From Acidobacteriaceae bacterium (GTDB taxonomy: Bacteria; Acidobacteriota; Terriglobia; Terriglobales; Acidobacteriaceae): a stretch of DNA of 7,470 bases. Shown in pieces: positions 1 through 6,209 of this stretch. The notes under the pieces were generated by a model. The model did not search any database, was not told the DNA's origin, and saw nothing but the letters and a program-made list of their open reading frames with translations. Every line of letters begins with the position of its first letter. The stretch's first letter is position 1. The stretch lies in the NCBI GenBank assembly GCA_003133425.1, contig PKXI01000178.1, positions 10,801 through 18,270 of the forward strand, written 5' to 3'. Made by a program: the position numbers and the translations under genes.

Positions 1-660
1 CTAGCGCGTCATGAGGACTTCAGAGACGCTGTCCTTGGCTAGGAACTGCTTGTGTCCGGACCAACCGGCAAACAAGCGTTCGATGCTGCGGTTGGTGAAA
101 GCTCGCTGAATGGGAAACTGCTGGGTCATTTGCATTTCAACGTCGTCGCCGGGAGTAAGGTGGTAGCGGACGCGCGCAGTCTCCTCACCATGGGTCCGGG
201 TGTGGAAGAACGCAAGCACCTGTCCGCCGGGATTCATGCCCGAAAACAGGCGCGCAACCACAGGCGCCACCAGCGGCTCGGGCAGGTAATCAAGTGCGGT
301 CCACAGCAGCACCACATCGAAAGTGCGCCCGGCGAAGTTGAGTGTGCGCTCGAGATATGCGGCAACATCCCAGATCGGATTGCCGTCGTCGTCGGTACCT
401 GTCTTCCAGTCTTCAGTCCAGGCATCGCTGTCCAGATCGGTGAGGAAGATACTCTGTCCCATGCTGGTGAGGTAGTTGATGTTGGAGGGCGAGGTGAACC
501 CGGTGTCAATGACGCGTAGGCCAGGCTCGGCCTGGAGGCGCTTGCGCAATGCCGACCAGCCGCCTGAATGACGCGGCACTCTGGGCCCAACCAGGCCGTG
601 AGCGGACGCGGCGGGCGCGTTATCCTGCTTCTTTTCGAACCATCGGCTAAGCAACCTCAA
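1..660 (-). CDS. Class I SAM-dependent methyltransferase-like protein
   Basis: The predicted product has 219 residues, is complete (TAG at 1-3), and is probably cytosolic. It has the outline of a class I (Rossmann-fold) methyltransferase. A first strand lies at about residues 48-53 (LRVIDTG). An acidic second strand, FLTDLD, lies at 72-77. The block FDVVLLWTALDYLPEP at 114-129 corresponds to motifs IV/V, followed by a helix and NPGGQVLAFFHT at 143-154. The glycine-rich SAM loop is degenerate: the usual GxGxG is replaced by TGFTSPSN, so SAM binding is likely but not certain. The substrate is unknown. The start is TTG at 660, preceded by AAGGGG at short spacing; a second TTG at 654 is also possible, and the first internal ATG lies far too deep. 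It lies 54 bp downstream of the bactofilin gene on the same strand, which suggests co-transcription. Identification as a methyltransferase fold is fairly secure; catalytic activity is inferred. Confidence 0.75.
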   Translation of the reverse strand: MRLLSRWFEKKQDNAPAASAHGLVGPRVPRHSGGWSALRKRLQAEPGLRVIDTGFTSPSNINYLTSMGQSIFLTDLDSDAWTEDWKTGTDDDGNPIWDVAAYLERTLNFAGRTFDVVLLWTALDYLPEPLVAPVVARLFSGMNPGGQVLAFFHTRTHGEETARVRYHLTPGDDVEMQMTQQFPIQRAFTNRSIERLFAGWSGHKQFLAKDSVSEVLMTR

Positions 661-714
661 AACCCCTTGCGCTCAGGCAGATGACTGTCTGGCATACCAT
701 TCCGAAGCGTTTTG

Positions 715-1098
715 TCAGCTGACGCCGCCGGCAGTTGGAGAGCCGACGATTTCGTGGCCCTTGCCGGCGCCCTGCGTAAGGTCTACCTTGCCGCGAAAAC
801 CAGCATTATCTTCCACGGCCAGGCGGCTGGCGCGAATGTCGCCTTCCACAGAACAACCAGCGCGCAATTCCACGCGGCCAGTTGCCACTATATTGCCCTT
901 AACCTGGCCCTGGATCAGCACGTCCTTGGCGGAAAGGTCGGCTGTAAGGTTTGCTGTGGGTCCGATGGTTAGGCGGCCCTCGGAGAGGCTGACGGTCCCT
1001 TCGATGCGCCCATCCACTGTCAGGTCTTCACTGCCCTTCACTTCGCCGGAAATCACGATTGATTTGCCGATGCGCGCGGGAGAATTCTCCACTGCCAT
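715..1098 (-). CDS. Bactofilin (polymer-forming cytoskeletal protein)
   Basis: The product has 127 residues. Bactofilins polymerise without nucleotide into filaments on the inner face of the membrane and act in cell shape, stalk or division-related scaffolding and protein positioning. Residues 12-108 form a run of short beta-helix rungs with the typical pattern, for example SGEVKGSEDLTVDGRIEG, then LTIGPTANLTADLSAKDVLIQG, then VKGNIVATGRVELRAGCSVEGD. Short unstructured tails flank this core, as usual for the family. There is no signal peptide or membrane segment. The ATG at 1098 is preferred because GGAAGG lies 9 bases upstream; a TTG at 1122 would put that site inside the gene. The promoter at 1140-1169 would drive this gene and the methyltransferase downstream. 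The family assignment is confident; the specific cellular role cannot be read from the sequence. Confidence 0.9.
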   Translation of the reverse strand: MAVENSPARIGKSIVISGEVKGSEDLTVDGRIEGTVSLSEGRLTIGPTANLTADLSAKDVLIQGQVKGNIVATGRVELRAGCSVEGDIRASRLAVEDNAGFRGKVDLTQGAGKGHEIVGSPTAGGVS

Positions 1099-1278
1099 GA
1101 TCTCAATCCTTCCATTGGCCAAAACAAGGCCCTGCCCGCACTATACGCAACCGGGGTACATTGCTTCAATCGGAGACTGCACACGCCGCCGGAACGGTGG
1201 CTGCGAGTTGAGGGTATCAGGGCAAATTCCCTGGCGCCGTATGGGACTTAAGGTACTGCCTGGAAGGGAAAGGCGCTC
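1099..1278. other. Divergent intergenic region, bactofilin / secreted protein
   Basis: This gap of 180 bases holds the candidate bactofilin promoter and, near its right end, a small inverted repeat CAGGG-caaatt-CCCTG at 1218-1233. No convincing -35/-10 pair for the rightward gene was found. The purine-rich ribosome binding site GGAAGGGAAAGG ends about 5 bases before the ATG at 1279. No RNA gene or riboswitch was recognised. Confidence 0.5.
1140..1169 (-). promoter_or_regulatory. Candidate sigma70-type promoter for the bactofilin gene
   Basis: Reading the minus strand, a -35 element TTGAAG (1169-1164, four of six consensus bases) is followed after 18 bases by a -10 element TATAGT (1145-1140, five of six). 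Transcription would start near 1133, about 35 bases before the ATG at 1098 and upstream of its GGAAGG site. The placement in a divergent intergenic region is right for a promoter. This is pattern matching only. Confidence 0.5.
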
Positions 1279-2175
1279 ATGTCCATCAGACGACCCATTA
1301 GACTAATAGACGTGCGCAGACTCTTACCGCTCATCTGCCTGTTCTCATTGGCCATTCCATGCCATGGGCAGCCCGGCGGCTTCAGCCCGGATTCGCTCTC
1401 GTCCGCTCAGGCCCAGGTGCTGGTGGGGCGCGCGCTCTCGACCGAGTTGCAGGCCGCTCGGGACCCGAGCCATCCCATGCGCTACCTGCTGCGCAAAACC
1501 AGCCCGCGACTGACGACAACGAAAGATATTGTGGAAACCAGGGACGGCGGCGTTGCGCGCCTGCTTTCGATCAACGACAAGCCGCTGAGCCAGGAGGACG
1601 AGCAAAAGGAGCAGGCGAGGCTGGATTCCCTGGCGAGCAATCCCAGCCTGCAGAGGCATCGCAAACAAAACGAGGACGAGGACTTTGGGATCGTCCTGAA
1701 ACTGCTGCGCATGCTGCCTAACGCATTTCTCTACCAGTACGCAGGTACTGGCACTGGCCCTTCGGGAAACATTCAGAAATTCACCTTCAGGCCTAACCCG
1801 AAGTTCAGTCCGCCCGACTACGAGACTCAGGCTCTGACGGCTTTGAGCGGGGAGCTTTGGATTGATGCCTCACAGGAGCGCGTTGTGCGGCTGAAGGGCC
1901 ACTTGCAGCAGGATACGGACTACGGGTGGGGCATCCTGGGGCGGCTGAACAAGGGTGGCTGGGTGTTGATTGAACAGGCGGACGTGGGCGCGAAACAGTG
2001 GCGGATTGTGCATGTCCAGATGGAGATGAATCTGAGGGTGCTTTTCCGGACCAGAAACATCAGCACCGTAGAGCAATTGACGCGCTATTCGCCCGTGCCC
2101 GCGGGGTTGGACTACCGGCAGGCGATTCAGATGCTGCGCGCGGGATCGGGAGGGGCGGTACAGGCGGGACGGTAA
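1279..2175 (+). CDS. Secreted protein of unknown function, acidobacterial type
   Basis: The product has 298 residues. The N-terminus is a Sec signal: basic residues 1-14 (MSIRRPIRLIDVRR), a hydrophobic core at about 15-26 (LLPLICLFSLAI), then a probable cleavage after residue 30 (CHG before QPGG). The cysteine at 28 lies in AIPC, which is not a proper lipobox, so a lipoprotein is unlikely. Residues 100-135 are charged and probably helical. Residues 188-260 form the most conserved-looking part (GELWIDASQERVVRLKGHL, then YGWGILGRLNKGGWVLIEQ), an alternating pattern that recalls beta-sheet periplasmic proteins of the LolA/RseB kind; that resemblance is tentative. No catalytic motif is visible. 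The start is supported by GGAAGGGAAAGG just upstream. It converges on atpE and is probably transcribed alone. Function is unknown; location in the periplasm or outside the cell is inferred. Confidence 0.8.
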   Translation: MSIRRPIRLIDVRRLLPLICLFSLAIPCHGQPGGFSPDSLSSAQAQVLVGRALSTELQAARDPSHPMRYLLRKTSPRLTTTKDIVETRDGGVARLLSINDKPLSQEDEQKEQARLDSLASNPSLQRHRKQNEDEDFGIVLKLLRMLPNAFLYQYAGTGTGPSGNIQKFTFRPNPKFSPPDYETQALTALSGELWIDASQERVVRLKGHLQQDTDYGWGILGRLNKGGWVLIEQADVGAKQWRIVHVQMEMNLRVLFRTRNISTVEQLTRYSPVPAGLDYRQAIQMLRAGSGGAVQAGR

Positions 2176-2187
2176 AGGAAAATAGCG

Positions 2188-2253
2188 GCAGAAACAGATC
2201 GGCCCCATTCGCCCTGGAAACTTCGAGGCGGATGGGGCCGATCTGATTTCTGC
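2188..2253. terminator. Long inverted repeat, probable bidirectional terminator
   Basis: The left arm 2188-2213 pairs with the right arm 2227-2253 around a 13-base loop. Pairs include GCAGAAA with TTTCTGC, a 14-bp block (2195-2208 with 2232-2245), one T-G wobble, and CGCC with GGCG; only one base bulges out. It sits between the stop of the secreted protein (2175) and the stop of atpE (2266), where convergent transcripts need a shared terminator. Neither side has a classic uninterrupted T run, although short T-rich stretches follow the stem on both strands, so it may act partly by blocking read-through or protecting 3' ends. Confidence 0.7.
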
Positions 2254-2265
2254 AAACGAATCTGG

Positions 2266-2562
2266 TTACATCTTGGCGAAAACAATGACCAGGGTGAACA
2301 GCGTGAGGGACTCGATAAGGGCCAGACCGAGAACCAGGAAGGTGAAGATGCCAGCGCGAGCGCCGGGGTTGCGGGCCAGAGCTTCGACGGCCGATCCAAC
2401 CGCCCTGCCCTGACCGAGGCCGCACATGCCGGCGGCCAGACCCATACCCAAACCAGCGCCGATCGGCACCAGACTGACGGCGGCAGAGCCACCATCCGCG
2501 AAGGCCGGAATGGCGAAACAAAGAGCCGCCAGGGCCATGAATACGTACTGAAGTTTCCGCAT
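2266..2562 (-). CDS. atpE: F0F1 ATP synthase subunit c (rotor ring, with N-terminal signal-like segment)
   Basis: The product has 98 residues. Subunit c forms the membrane ring that carries ions past subunit a and turns the central stalk. Residues 1-22 look like a cleavable signal (MRK, hydrophobic core, then AFA before DGG); removal would leave a normal 76-residue proteolipid. Helix 1 (about 27-60) holds the GLGQG motif; the polar loop is ARNP at 63-66; helix 2 (about 70-96) holds the ion-binding glutamate E84 in LALIESLTLF. Gln51, Glu84 and Ser85 match the positions that bind sodium in Ilyobacter-type rings, whereas the positions after Ser85 (L-T-L-F) look like proton-type rings. The ATG at 2562 is chosen because GGAG lies about 5 bases upstream; an in-frame start at 2613 would add 17 residues with no merit. 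It is the last gene of the cluster. Confidence 0.95.
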   Translation of the reverse strand: MRKLQYVFMALAALCFAIPAFADGGSAAVSLVPIGAGLGMGLAAGMCGLGQGRAVGSAVEALARNPGARAGIFTFLVLGLALIESLTLFTLVIVFAKM

Positions 2563-2758
2563 ATTTCTCCAGCTTCCTTTGGGATTGGCTGCCAGTGGGT
2601 GGTTGAGGCTCACCGAGCTGGCCCCCTCACGCTTGCAGCCTACCGTTAGCCCGGAGCGGAAGCGGCTCCGGCGGAATGTTTGGTTAGTTCTTAGTTCCTA
2701 GTTGTCAGTTGTCAGTTGTCGTTGCTGTGAACTGTGTACTGAGAACTGTGAACTGCTT
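2563..2758. other. atpB-atpE spacer with hairpin and heptamer array
   Basis: The spacer of 196 bases lies within the F0 transcript. It holds a 7-bp hairpin (CCGGAGC with GCTCCGG, 2651-2671, loop of 7) and the heptamer array at 2684-2753. The hairpin lies about 90 bases upstream of the atpE start in the mRNA, where structure could affect RNA processing or the high translation that subunit c needs; that role is inferred. No gene was found. Confidence 0.6.
2684..2755. repeat. Period-7 tandem array next to the atpB stop codon
   Basis: Ten consecutive heptamers fill 2684-2753 without a break in phase, followed by TG. The first five units are of the TTAGTTC/TCAGTTG kind; a transitional unit at 2719-2725 (TCGTTGC) is followed by four units of the TGTGAAC/TGAGAAC kind, which are the reverse complement of the first kind. 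The array ends 3 bases before the atpB stop (TAA complement at 2759-2761). The two halves can pair imperfectly with each other. Confidence 0.8.
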
Positions 2759-3541
2759 TTAGTGCTCGTGCGCTACTGCCAGGGATAGATAAATCATGGT
2801 CAGAAGCATGAAGACAAAAGCTTGAATGAGTGAAACGGCCAGGTGCAGTCCCAGGAAAGTAACCGGGATGCCTACTGGAAAGAGCGAGAAGAAGACCAGG
2901 GTCACAAGATCGCCGGCAAACATGTTGGCGTAAAGACGAACGCTGAGCGACATGATTCGCGCTACGTGGGAGACCAGTTCAATGGGAAAGATGAGCCACG
3001 CCATCCACCAGACCGGGCCTGCGAAGTGCTTGATGTAGCCGACTACGCCCTGCTCGCGAATTCCGAAGTAGTTGTAGTAGAGGAAGGTGGGAATCGCCAA
3101 TCCCAAGGTTACCTGCATCATGGTGGTGGGCGCCGCGATGCCGGGAATGAGGCCGACCAGATTGTTGATGAGCACAAAGAGGAAGATGCAAGTGACATAG
3201 GCCTGGAAGCGCTCGGAGCCGTGGCCGATTACCTGCTCAGCCTGATCGCCGATGACTTCGTGGATCAATTCGGCGACATGCTGCGCGGGATTGGGCTTCT
3301 CCACTGACAGGCTGAGGCGCACGATCATGAAGAAAGCGATGAGTGCGAAGGCCACCAGCACTTCAAGCGAGAAAGCACTGAGGATGGCCGATGCCTGCTC
3401 AGATGCTTTGTCGGCGGGAACACCCACTGCGTGGATTCCGGAGGCGAGGACGCCGCCGAAGAGCTTCACCAGCAAACGTGTCAGTACAAACGATTCAGAC
3501 ATGAAAACTTGAGTCTTTCCGCCCTTAGGCGCGACAAACAT
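2759..3541 (-). CDS. atpB: F0F1 ATP synthase subunit a
   Basis: The product has 260 residues from the ATG at 3541. Subunit a forms the two half-channels through which ions reach and leave the c ring. Several hydrophobic segments are evident (about 60-78, 115-134, 145-159, 177-195, 207-228, 230-258). The essential arginine lies in SLSVRLYANMFAG (R202), the equivalent of E. coli R210, and Q240 in LIQAFVF matches the conserved last-helix glutamine. NNLVGLIPG at 126-134 is also typical. The start is ambiguous. The ATG at 3541 has GAAGG 6 bases upstream. The ATG at 3502 (247 residues, MSESFVLTRLLVKLF) gives an N-terminus more like relatives, but has no well-placed ribosome binding site. A repeat element and a possible internal promoter lie upstream. 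The assignment is firm; only the start is in doubt. Confidence 0.95.
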   Translation of the reverse strand: MFVAPKGGKTQVFMSESFVLTRLLVKLFGGVLASGIHAVGVPADKASEQASAILSAFSLEVLVAFALIAFFMIVRLSLSVEKPNPAQHVAELIHEVIGDQAEQVIGHGSERFQAYVTCIFLFVLINNLVGLIPGIAAPTTMMQVTLGLAIPTFLYYNYFGIREQGVVGYIKHFAGPVWWMAWLIFPIELVSHVARIMSLSVRLYANMFAGDLVTLVFFSLFPVGIPVTFLGLHLAVSLIQAFVFMLLTMIYLSLAVAHEH

Positions 3542-3565
3542 CGCTCGCCTTCGGGCTTATTTCTA

Positions 3566-3594
3566 ATTTTGCTTTCCGGTTTCGATTTGTTCAA
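3566..3594 (-). promoter_or_regulatory. Possible internal promoter for atpB-atpE
   Basis: On the minus strand TTGAAC (3594-3589) is followed after 17 bases by CAAAAT (3571-3566), each with four of six consensus bases. Transcription would start near 3559, just before the atpB start. A separate promoter would make sense after the repeat that interrupts the cluster, but the match is weak. Confidence 0.3.
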
Positions 3595-3599
3595 GGAGC

Positions 3600-3727
3600 C
3601 CGAAAAGCATACCTCAGGGGCTAAAGCCCACGTTAATTTCGTTGCGATTGCGGCACGACTAAAGTCGTGCCCTTTCAAAGCAGTGGTATCCAGTTTGCGG
3701 CACGGCTGAAACCGTGCCCTTTCAAAA
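3600..3727. repeat. Dispersed hairpin repeat, copy A (inside the F0 cluster)
   Basis: The segment 3600-3680 matches 7349-7431 closely: CCGAARAGCATA, then the 20 identical bases at 3615-3634 (7364-7383 in the other copy), a variable spacer, then the hairpin GGCACGACT/AGTCGTGCC (3652-3671; 9-bp stem, 2-base loop) and CCCT...CAAAG. A second related hairpin unit follows at 3697-3727 (GGCACGG with CCGTGCC, 3699-3718), again ending in CCCTTTCAAA. A smaller hairpin, GGGC-TAAA-GCCC, lies at 3618-3629. It occupies most of the gap between atpI and atpB, so its hairpins would be in the polycistronic mRNA. Confidence 0.85.
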
Positions 3728-3747
3728 TCAGTTTGTTGAAATCGTTT

Positions 3748-4161
3748 CTAATCCCTGAGCAATCTGATCGCTTCCCAGCCGATGGCCAATACTGCCAGAC
3801 ACAGGCCGCAGAGGAGCGCTACAACCGAGCCATGGAAACACTTCAGGCTAACATAAATGACCCCGGCAAAAACGGTGAGCCTGAGCACAAAGAAGAGGAC
3901 TACCACGCCGGCGCTTGTGGGGGCCTTCTGCTGGTCCATTCTGGCGTTGATTACGCGGACCAGGCGCTGCCATTCGAGGATGCTGGCGGCAGAGATCAGG
4001 GTGCCGGTAAGGAGCATTGCCCCGCTTCGCCAGCCTGCGCCGATGAGCACCGCGAGAGACGATATCACGCCCAGAATGAGGGTTTTGTGCAAGGCGCGCC
4101 GGAGCATTGCGTCGAGATCTTCATTGGTGAGGTTAACGATGGGGTGAGTTTCCGGGGTCAT
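3748..4161 (-). CDS. atpI: ATP synthase subunit I (AtpI-like assembly factor)
   Basis: The product has 137 residues with a short charged N-terminus and four hydrophobic segments: about 27-43, 47-63, 84-106 and 110-130, separated by short basic loops (RLVRVINARMDQQ between the second and third). This four-helix layout and the place just before atpB fit the AtpI family, a non-essential membrane protein that helps assemble the c ring and, in some bacteria, handles magnesium. Sequence conservation in this family is low, so position carries much of the argument. Its ATG at 4161-4159 overlaps the atpZ stop as ATGA, which implies translational coupling and explains the absence of a clear ribosome binding site. 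The open frame continues upstream to 4668, but that part overlaps atpZ and lysS in another frame and is not used. Confidence 0.75.
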   Translation of the reverse strand: MTPETHPIVNLTNEDLDAMLRRALHKTLILGVISSLAVLIGAGWRSGAMLLTGTLISAASILEWQRLVRVINARMDQQKAPTSAGVVVLFFVLRLTVFAGVIYVSLKCFHGSVVALLCGLCLAVLAIGWEAIRLLRD

Positions 4162-4475
4162 GGCTTGGGGCCGGGAGTTCCCTTTCCTGGTCCGTTCTGG
4201 GTCTCGTCTCCCATACTGGTATTCTTCTCGGCCAATACCGCCATCTGGATCACGTAGACCAGGCCCGCGATGCAGCCAAAGACGACACCGACAATTTCGA
4301 TCCATTTCTGGTGGAGGAGATGGGACAGCCACCAACCGGCGAGCCAACCGACGAGTACGGCCGCGGGCATGACGAAGGCGATCTGCATGAGCTTTTCGGC
4401 TTCGATGAGACCGCTGATCCCGCTGGAGAGCCCGGTACGTGATTTGGAGGGCGGATTGAAGCGGTTGAATGCCAT
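4158..4475 (-). CDS. atpZ: AtpZ-like F0F1 ATPase accessory protein
   Basis: The product has 105 residues with two membrane helices, about 29-54 (LMQIAFVMPAAVLVGWLAGW onward) and 59-83 (WIEIVGVVFGCIAGLVYVIQ), linked by a short HQK loop and followed by a proline/glycine-rich hydrophilic tail. This is the form of the AtpZ family (ATPase_gene1), which precedes atpI in many ATP synthase operons and supports c-ring assembly together with AtpI. It is the first gene of the leftward cluster and is coupled to atpI by the ATGA overlap at 4161-4158. The ribosome binding site before 4475 is weak (AGAAG at about 5 bases). It is divergent from lysS across fewer than 90 bases. Confidence comes from size, topology and position together. 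Confidence 0.8.
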   Translation of the reverse strand: MAFNRFNPPSKSRTGLSSGISGLIEAEKLMQIAFVMPAAVLVGWLAGWWLSHLLHQKWIEIVGVVFGCIAGLVYVIQMAVLAEKNTSMGDETQNGPGKGTPGPKP

Positions 4476-4562
4476 GGTGACTTCTGTTCAGCATACAGCG
4501 CCAAGCGCGGTGCGGGTATACTTCCCTTTTGGGCATAAGCAGTTTGGATGGAAGGAAACAGA
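4476..4562. promoter_or_regulatory. Divergent promoter region, atpZ / lysS
   Basis: For lysS a good -10 element TATACT lies at 4517-4522, with only a poor -35 (TACAGC, 4494-4499, 17-base spacer); transcription would start near 4529. For atpZ a TATGCT lies on the minus strand close to the gene (about 4497-4492) without a clear -35. The ATP synthase promoter could therefore lie here but cannot be pinned down. Confidence 0.4.
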
Positions 4563-6209
4563 GTGTTCGATTCTGAATTTGAACGTGGTCTTTTCGATTT
4601 GCGGAAGGCCAAGCTGGTAGAGATTGAGAAGCTGGGGCAGGCGGCGTATCCCAACCAGTTTCCGGCATCGCACACCGTGCCCCAGGTGCGGGGAAAGTGG
4701 GGCGACGCGCAGGCCGAGGAACTTGAGGCCAGCCGTGTGACAGTGGCCGTTGCAGGGCGGATCATGGCCATTCGCGCGCAGGGCAAGGCCGGGTTTGCAA
4801 CGCTGCAGCAGGATGGCCAGCGGCTGCAGATTTATGTGCGCCTGGACGCGGTGGGCGAGCAGGGCTTTGCGCTCTACAAGCTGCTGGACATGGGCGACCA
4901 TATCGGCGTCTCGGGCTACCTGTTCCGTACACGGACAGGCGAGTTGACGATTCACGTGGAGCGGCTGACGTTTCTCTCCAAGGCCATGCTGGCGCTGCCG
5001 GAGAAGTTTCATGGGCTGGCCGACGTGGAGTTGCGCTATCGGCAGCGCTATGTGGACCTGTTTACGAATCTTGAAAGCCGCGAAGTGTTTGTAAAGCGCG
5101 CCAAAACGCTGAAGGCGCTGCGGCGGTTCTTCGACGAGCGCGGATATCTTGAAGTGGAAACGCCGATGATGCAGCAGATTGCCGGCGGCGCGGCGGCGCG
5201 GCCTTTCAGAACGCATCACAACGCGCTGGACCTGGATCTTTTTCTGCGGATCGCGCCGGAGCTTTATCTGAAGAGGCTGGTGGTGGGCGGGCTGGATCGC
5301 GTGTACGAGATCAACCGCAACTTTCGCAACGAGGGTGTGAGTACACAGCATAATCCCGAGTTCACCATGCTGGAGTTTTACCAGGCTTATGCGAACTATC
5401 ACGACCTGATGCAGATTACCGAGGAGATGATCGGATTTGTGGCGCGGGAAGTGAATGGGACCACAATCACGACCTTCGACGGCGTTGAGATTAATTTGGG
5501 TAAGTGGCGGCGGCTGACGATGCGGGAGGCTATCCGCGAGTTCTGGCCGGAGGAAGCGGGCGCGAAGCCGGCGCCGACGGCCTTCGAGGCAGCTGATGTG
5601 TTGCAGGCGCGGCTACACGCAGCGATGGGTTCGCTGGAGAAGGCAGCAGGCGAGACGACGCGGCTCACGCCGGAGCGCATTGCGGAGTTGAAGACAATCC
5701 ACGGGGCGGTGACGGCGGTGTACTACGACTCGATGAAAGGCGCACCGGTGGGCAAGTCGGTCTATAACCTCTTCGAGGCGGTGGTGGAGCCGTTCCTAAT
5801 CCAGCCGACGATCATTTACGACTACCCGACCGAGGTTTCGCCGCTGTCGAAGGCCAAGCCTGACGATCCGGCGCACGTGGAGCGGTTTGAATTCTTTGCT
5901 GCCGGCTTTGAGCTGGGCAACGCCTTCAGCGAGTTGAACGATCCGGTGGAACAGCACAAGCGATTTGCGGAGCAGCTTGCCGAACGCGACCGGGGCGACA
6001 ACGAGGCGCACCAGATGGACGAAGACTATGTGCGGGCGCTGGCGTACGGGCTGCCGCCGACTGGAGGCGAGGGGCTGGGTGTGGATCGGCTGGTGATGCT
6101 GCTGACGGGGTCGAAGTCGATTCGGGACGTGATTCTGTTTCCGTTGATGAGGAATAGGGAACAGGGGCCAGTGGTCAGGGATCAGGGGTCAGAAGAACCG
6201 GCTGGTTGA
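4563..6209 (+). CDS. lysS: Lysyl-tRNA synthetase, class II
   Basis: The product has 548 residues from a GTG start. It charges tRNA-Lys with lysine using ATP in the cytosol. In order, it has an N-terminal OB-fold anticodon-binding domain (about 60-140), then the class II catalytic core. Motif 1 covers [15 protein letters not shown] (about 187-201). Motif 2 covers [13 protein letters not shown] (246-258) and the following [13 protein letters not shown]. Motif 3 is [13 protein letters not shown] (502-514). GTG at 4563 is preferred because GGAAGGA lies 6 bases upstream; an in-frame ATG at 4548 has no such site and would add five residues. Compared with E. coli LysS, about 33 extra residues lie between [14 protein letters not shown] and [18 protein letters not shown]. 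The protein does not end at the usual LFPLMR; 18 more residues are encoded by a heptamer repeat and its flank. Confidence 0.97.
   Translation: MFDSEFERGLFDLRKAKLVEIEKLGQAAYPNQFPASHTVPQVRGKWGDAQAEELEASRVTVAVAGRIMAIRAQGKAGFATLQQDGQRLQIYVRLDAVGEQGFALYKLLDMGDHIGVSGYLFRTRTGELTIHVERLTFLSKAMLALPEKFHGLADVELRYRQRYVDLFTNLESREVFVKRAKTLKALRRFFDERGYLEVETPMMQQIAGGAAARPFRTHHNALDLDLFLRIAPELYLKRLVVGGLDRVYEINRNFRNEGVSTQHNPEFTMLEFYQAYANYHDLMQITEEMIGFVAREVNGTTITTFDGVEINLGKWRRLTMREAIREFWPEEAGAKPAPTAFEAADVLQARLHAAMGSLEKAAGETTRLTPERIAELKTIHGAVTAVYYDSMKGAPVGKSVYNLFEAVVEPFLIQPTIIYDYPTEVSPLSKAKPDDPAHVERFEFFAAGFELGNAFSELNDPVEQHKRFAEQLAERDRGDNEAHQMDEDYVRALAYGLPPTGGEGLGVDRLVMLLTGSKSIRDVILFPLMRNREQGPVVRDQGSEEPAG
6157..6191 (+). 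repeat. Period-7 array forming the 3' end of lysS
   Basis: Five consecutive heptamers (GGGAACA and GGGGCCA first, GGGGTCA last) follow each other in strict phase. Because seven is not a multiple of three, each unit is read in a different frame; the open frame runs through all five and stops at 6207-6209. The array begins right after the codons for the conserved LFPLMR end. Confidence 0.8.

Noticed and set aside
52..519. 155-codon plus-strand open frame opposite the methyltransferase gene
   Set aside because: It is a GC-driven shadow frame with no recognisable features; the minus-strand protein has clear fold motifs.
2188..2253. Member of the GGATGGGGC hairpin family seen at 6204-6434
   Set aside because: It shares only a short GATGGGGC stretch and lacks the leads and the CACCC trailer, so common origin is not supported.
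3600..3727. Rho-independent terminator splitting atpI from atpB
   Set aside because: The hairpins lack a following T run on the minus strand and belong to a dispersed repeat also found after ymdB; read-through is the simpler assumption.
4162..4668. Upstream part of the long minus-strand open frame that ends as atpI
   Set aside because: It overlaps atpZ and the lysS start in other frames, its translation is rich in Arg/Ser/Pro without family features, and the recognisable AtpI protein begins at the coupled ATG at 4161.
4488..5402. 304-codon open frame on the minus strand opposite lysS
   Set aside because: It is the antisense of a well-recognised lysS with strong third-position GC; its translation has no recognisable domain and no good start.
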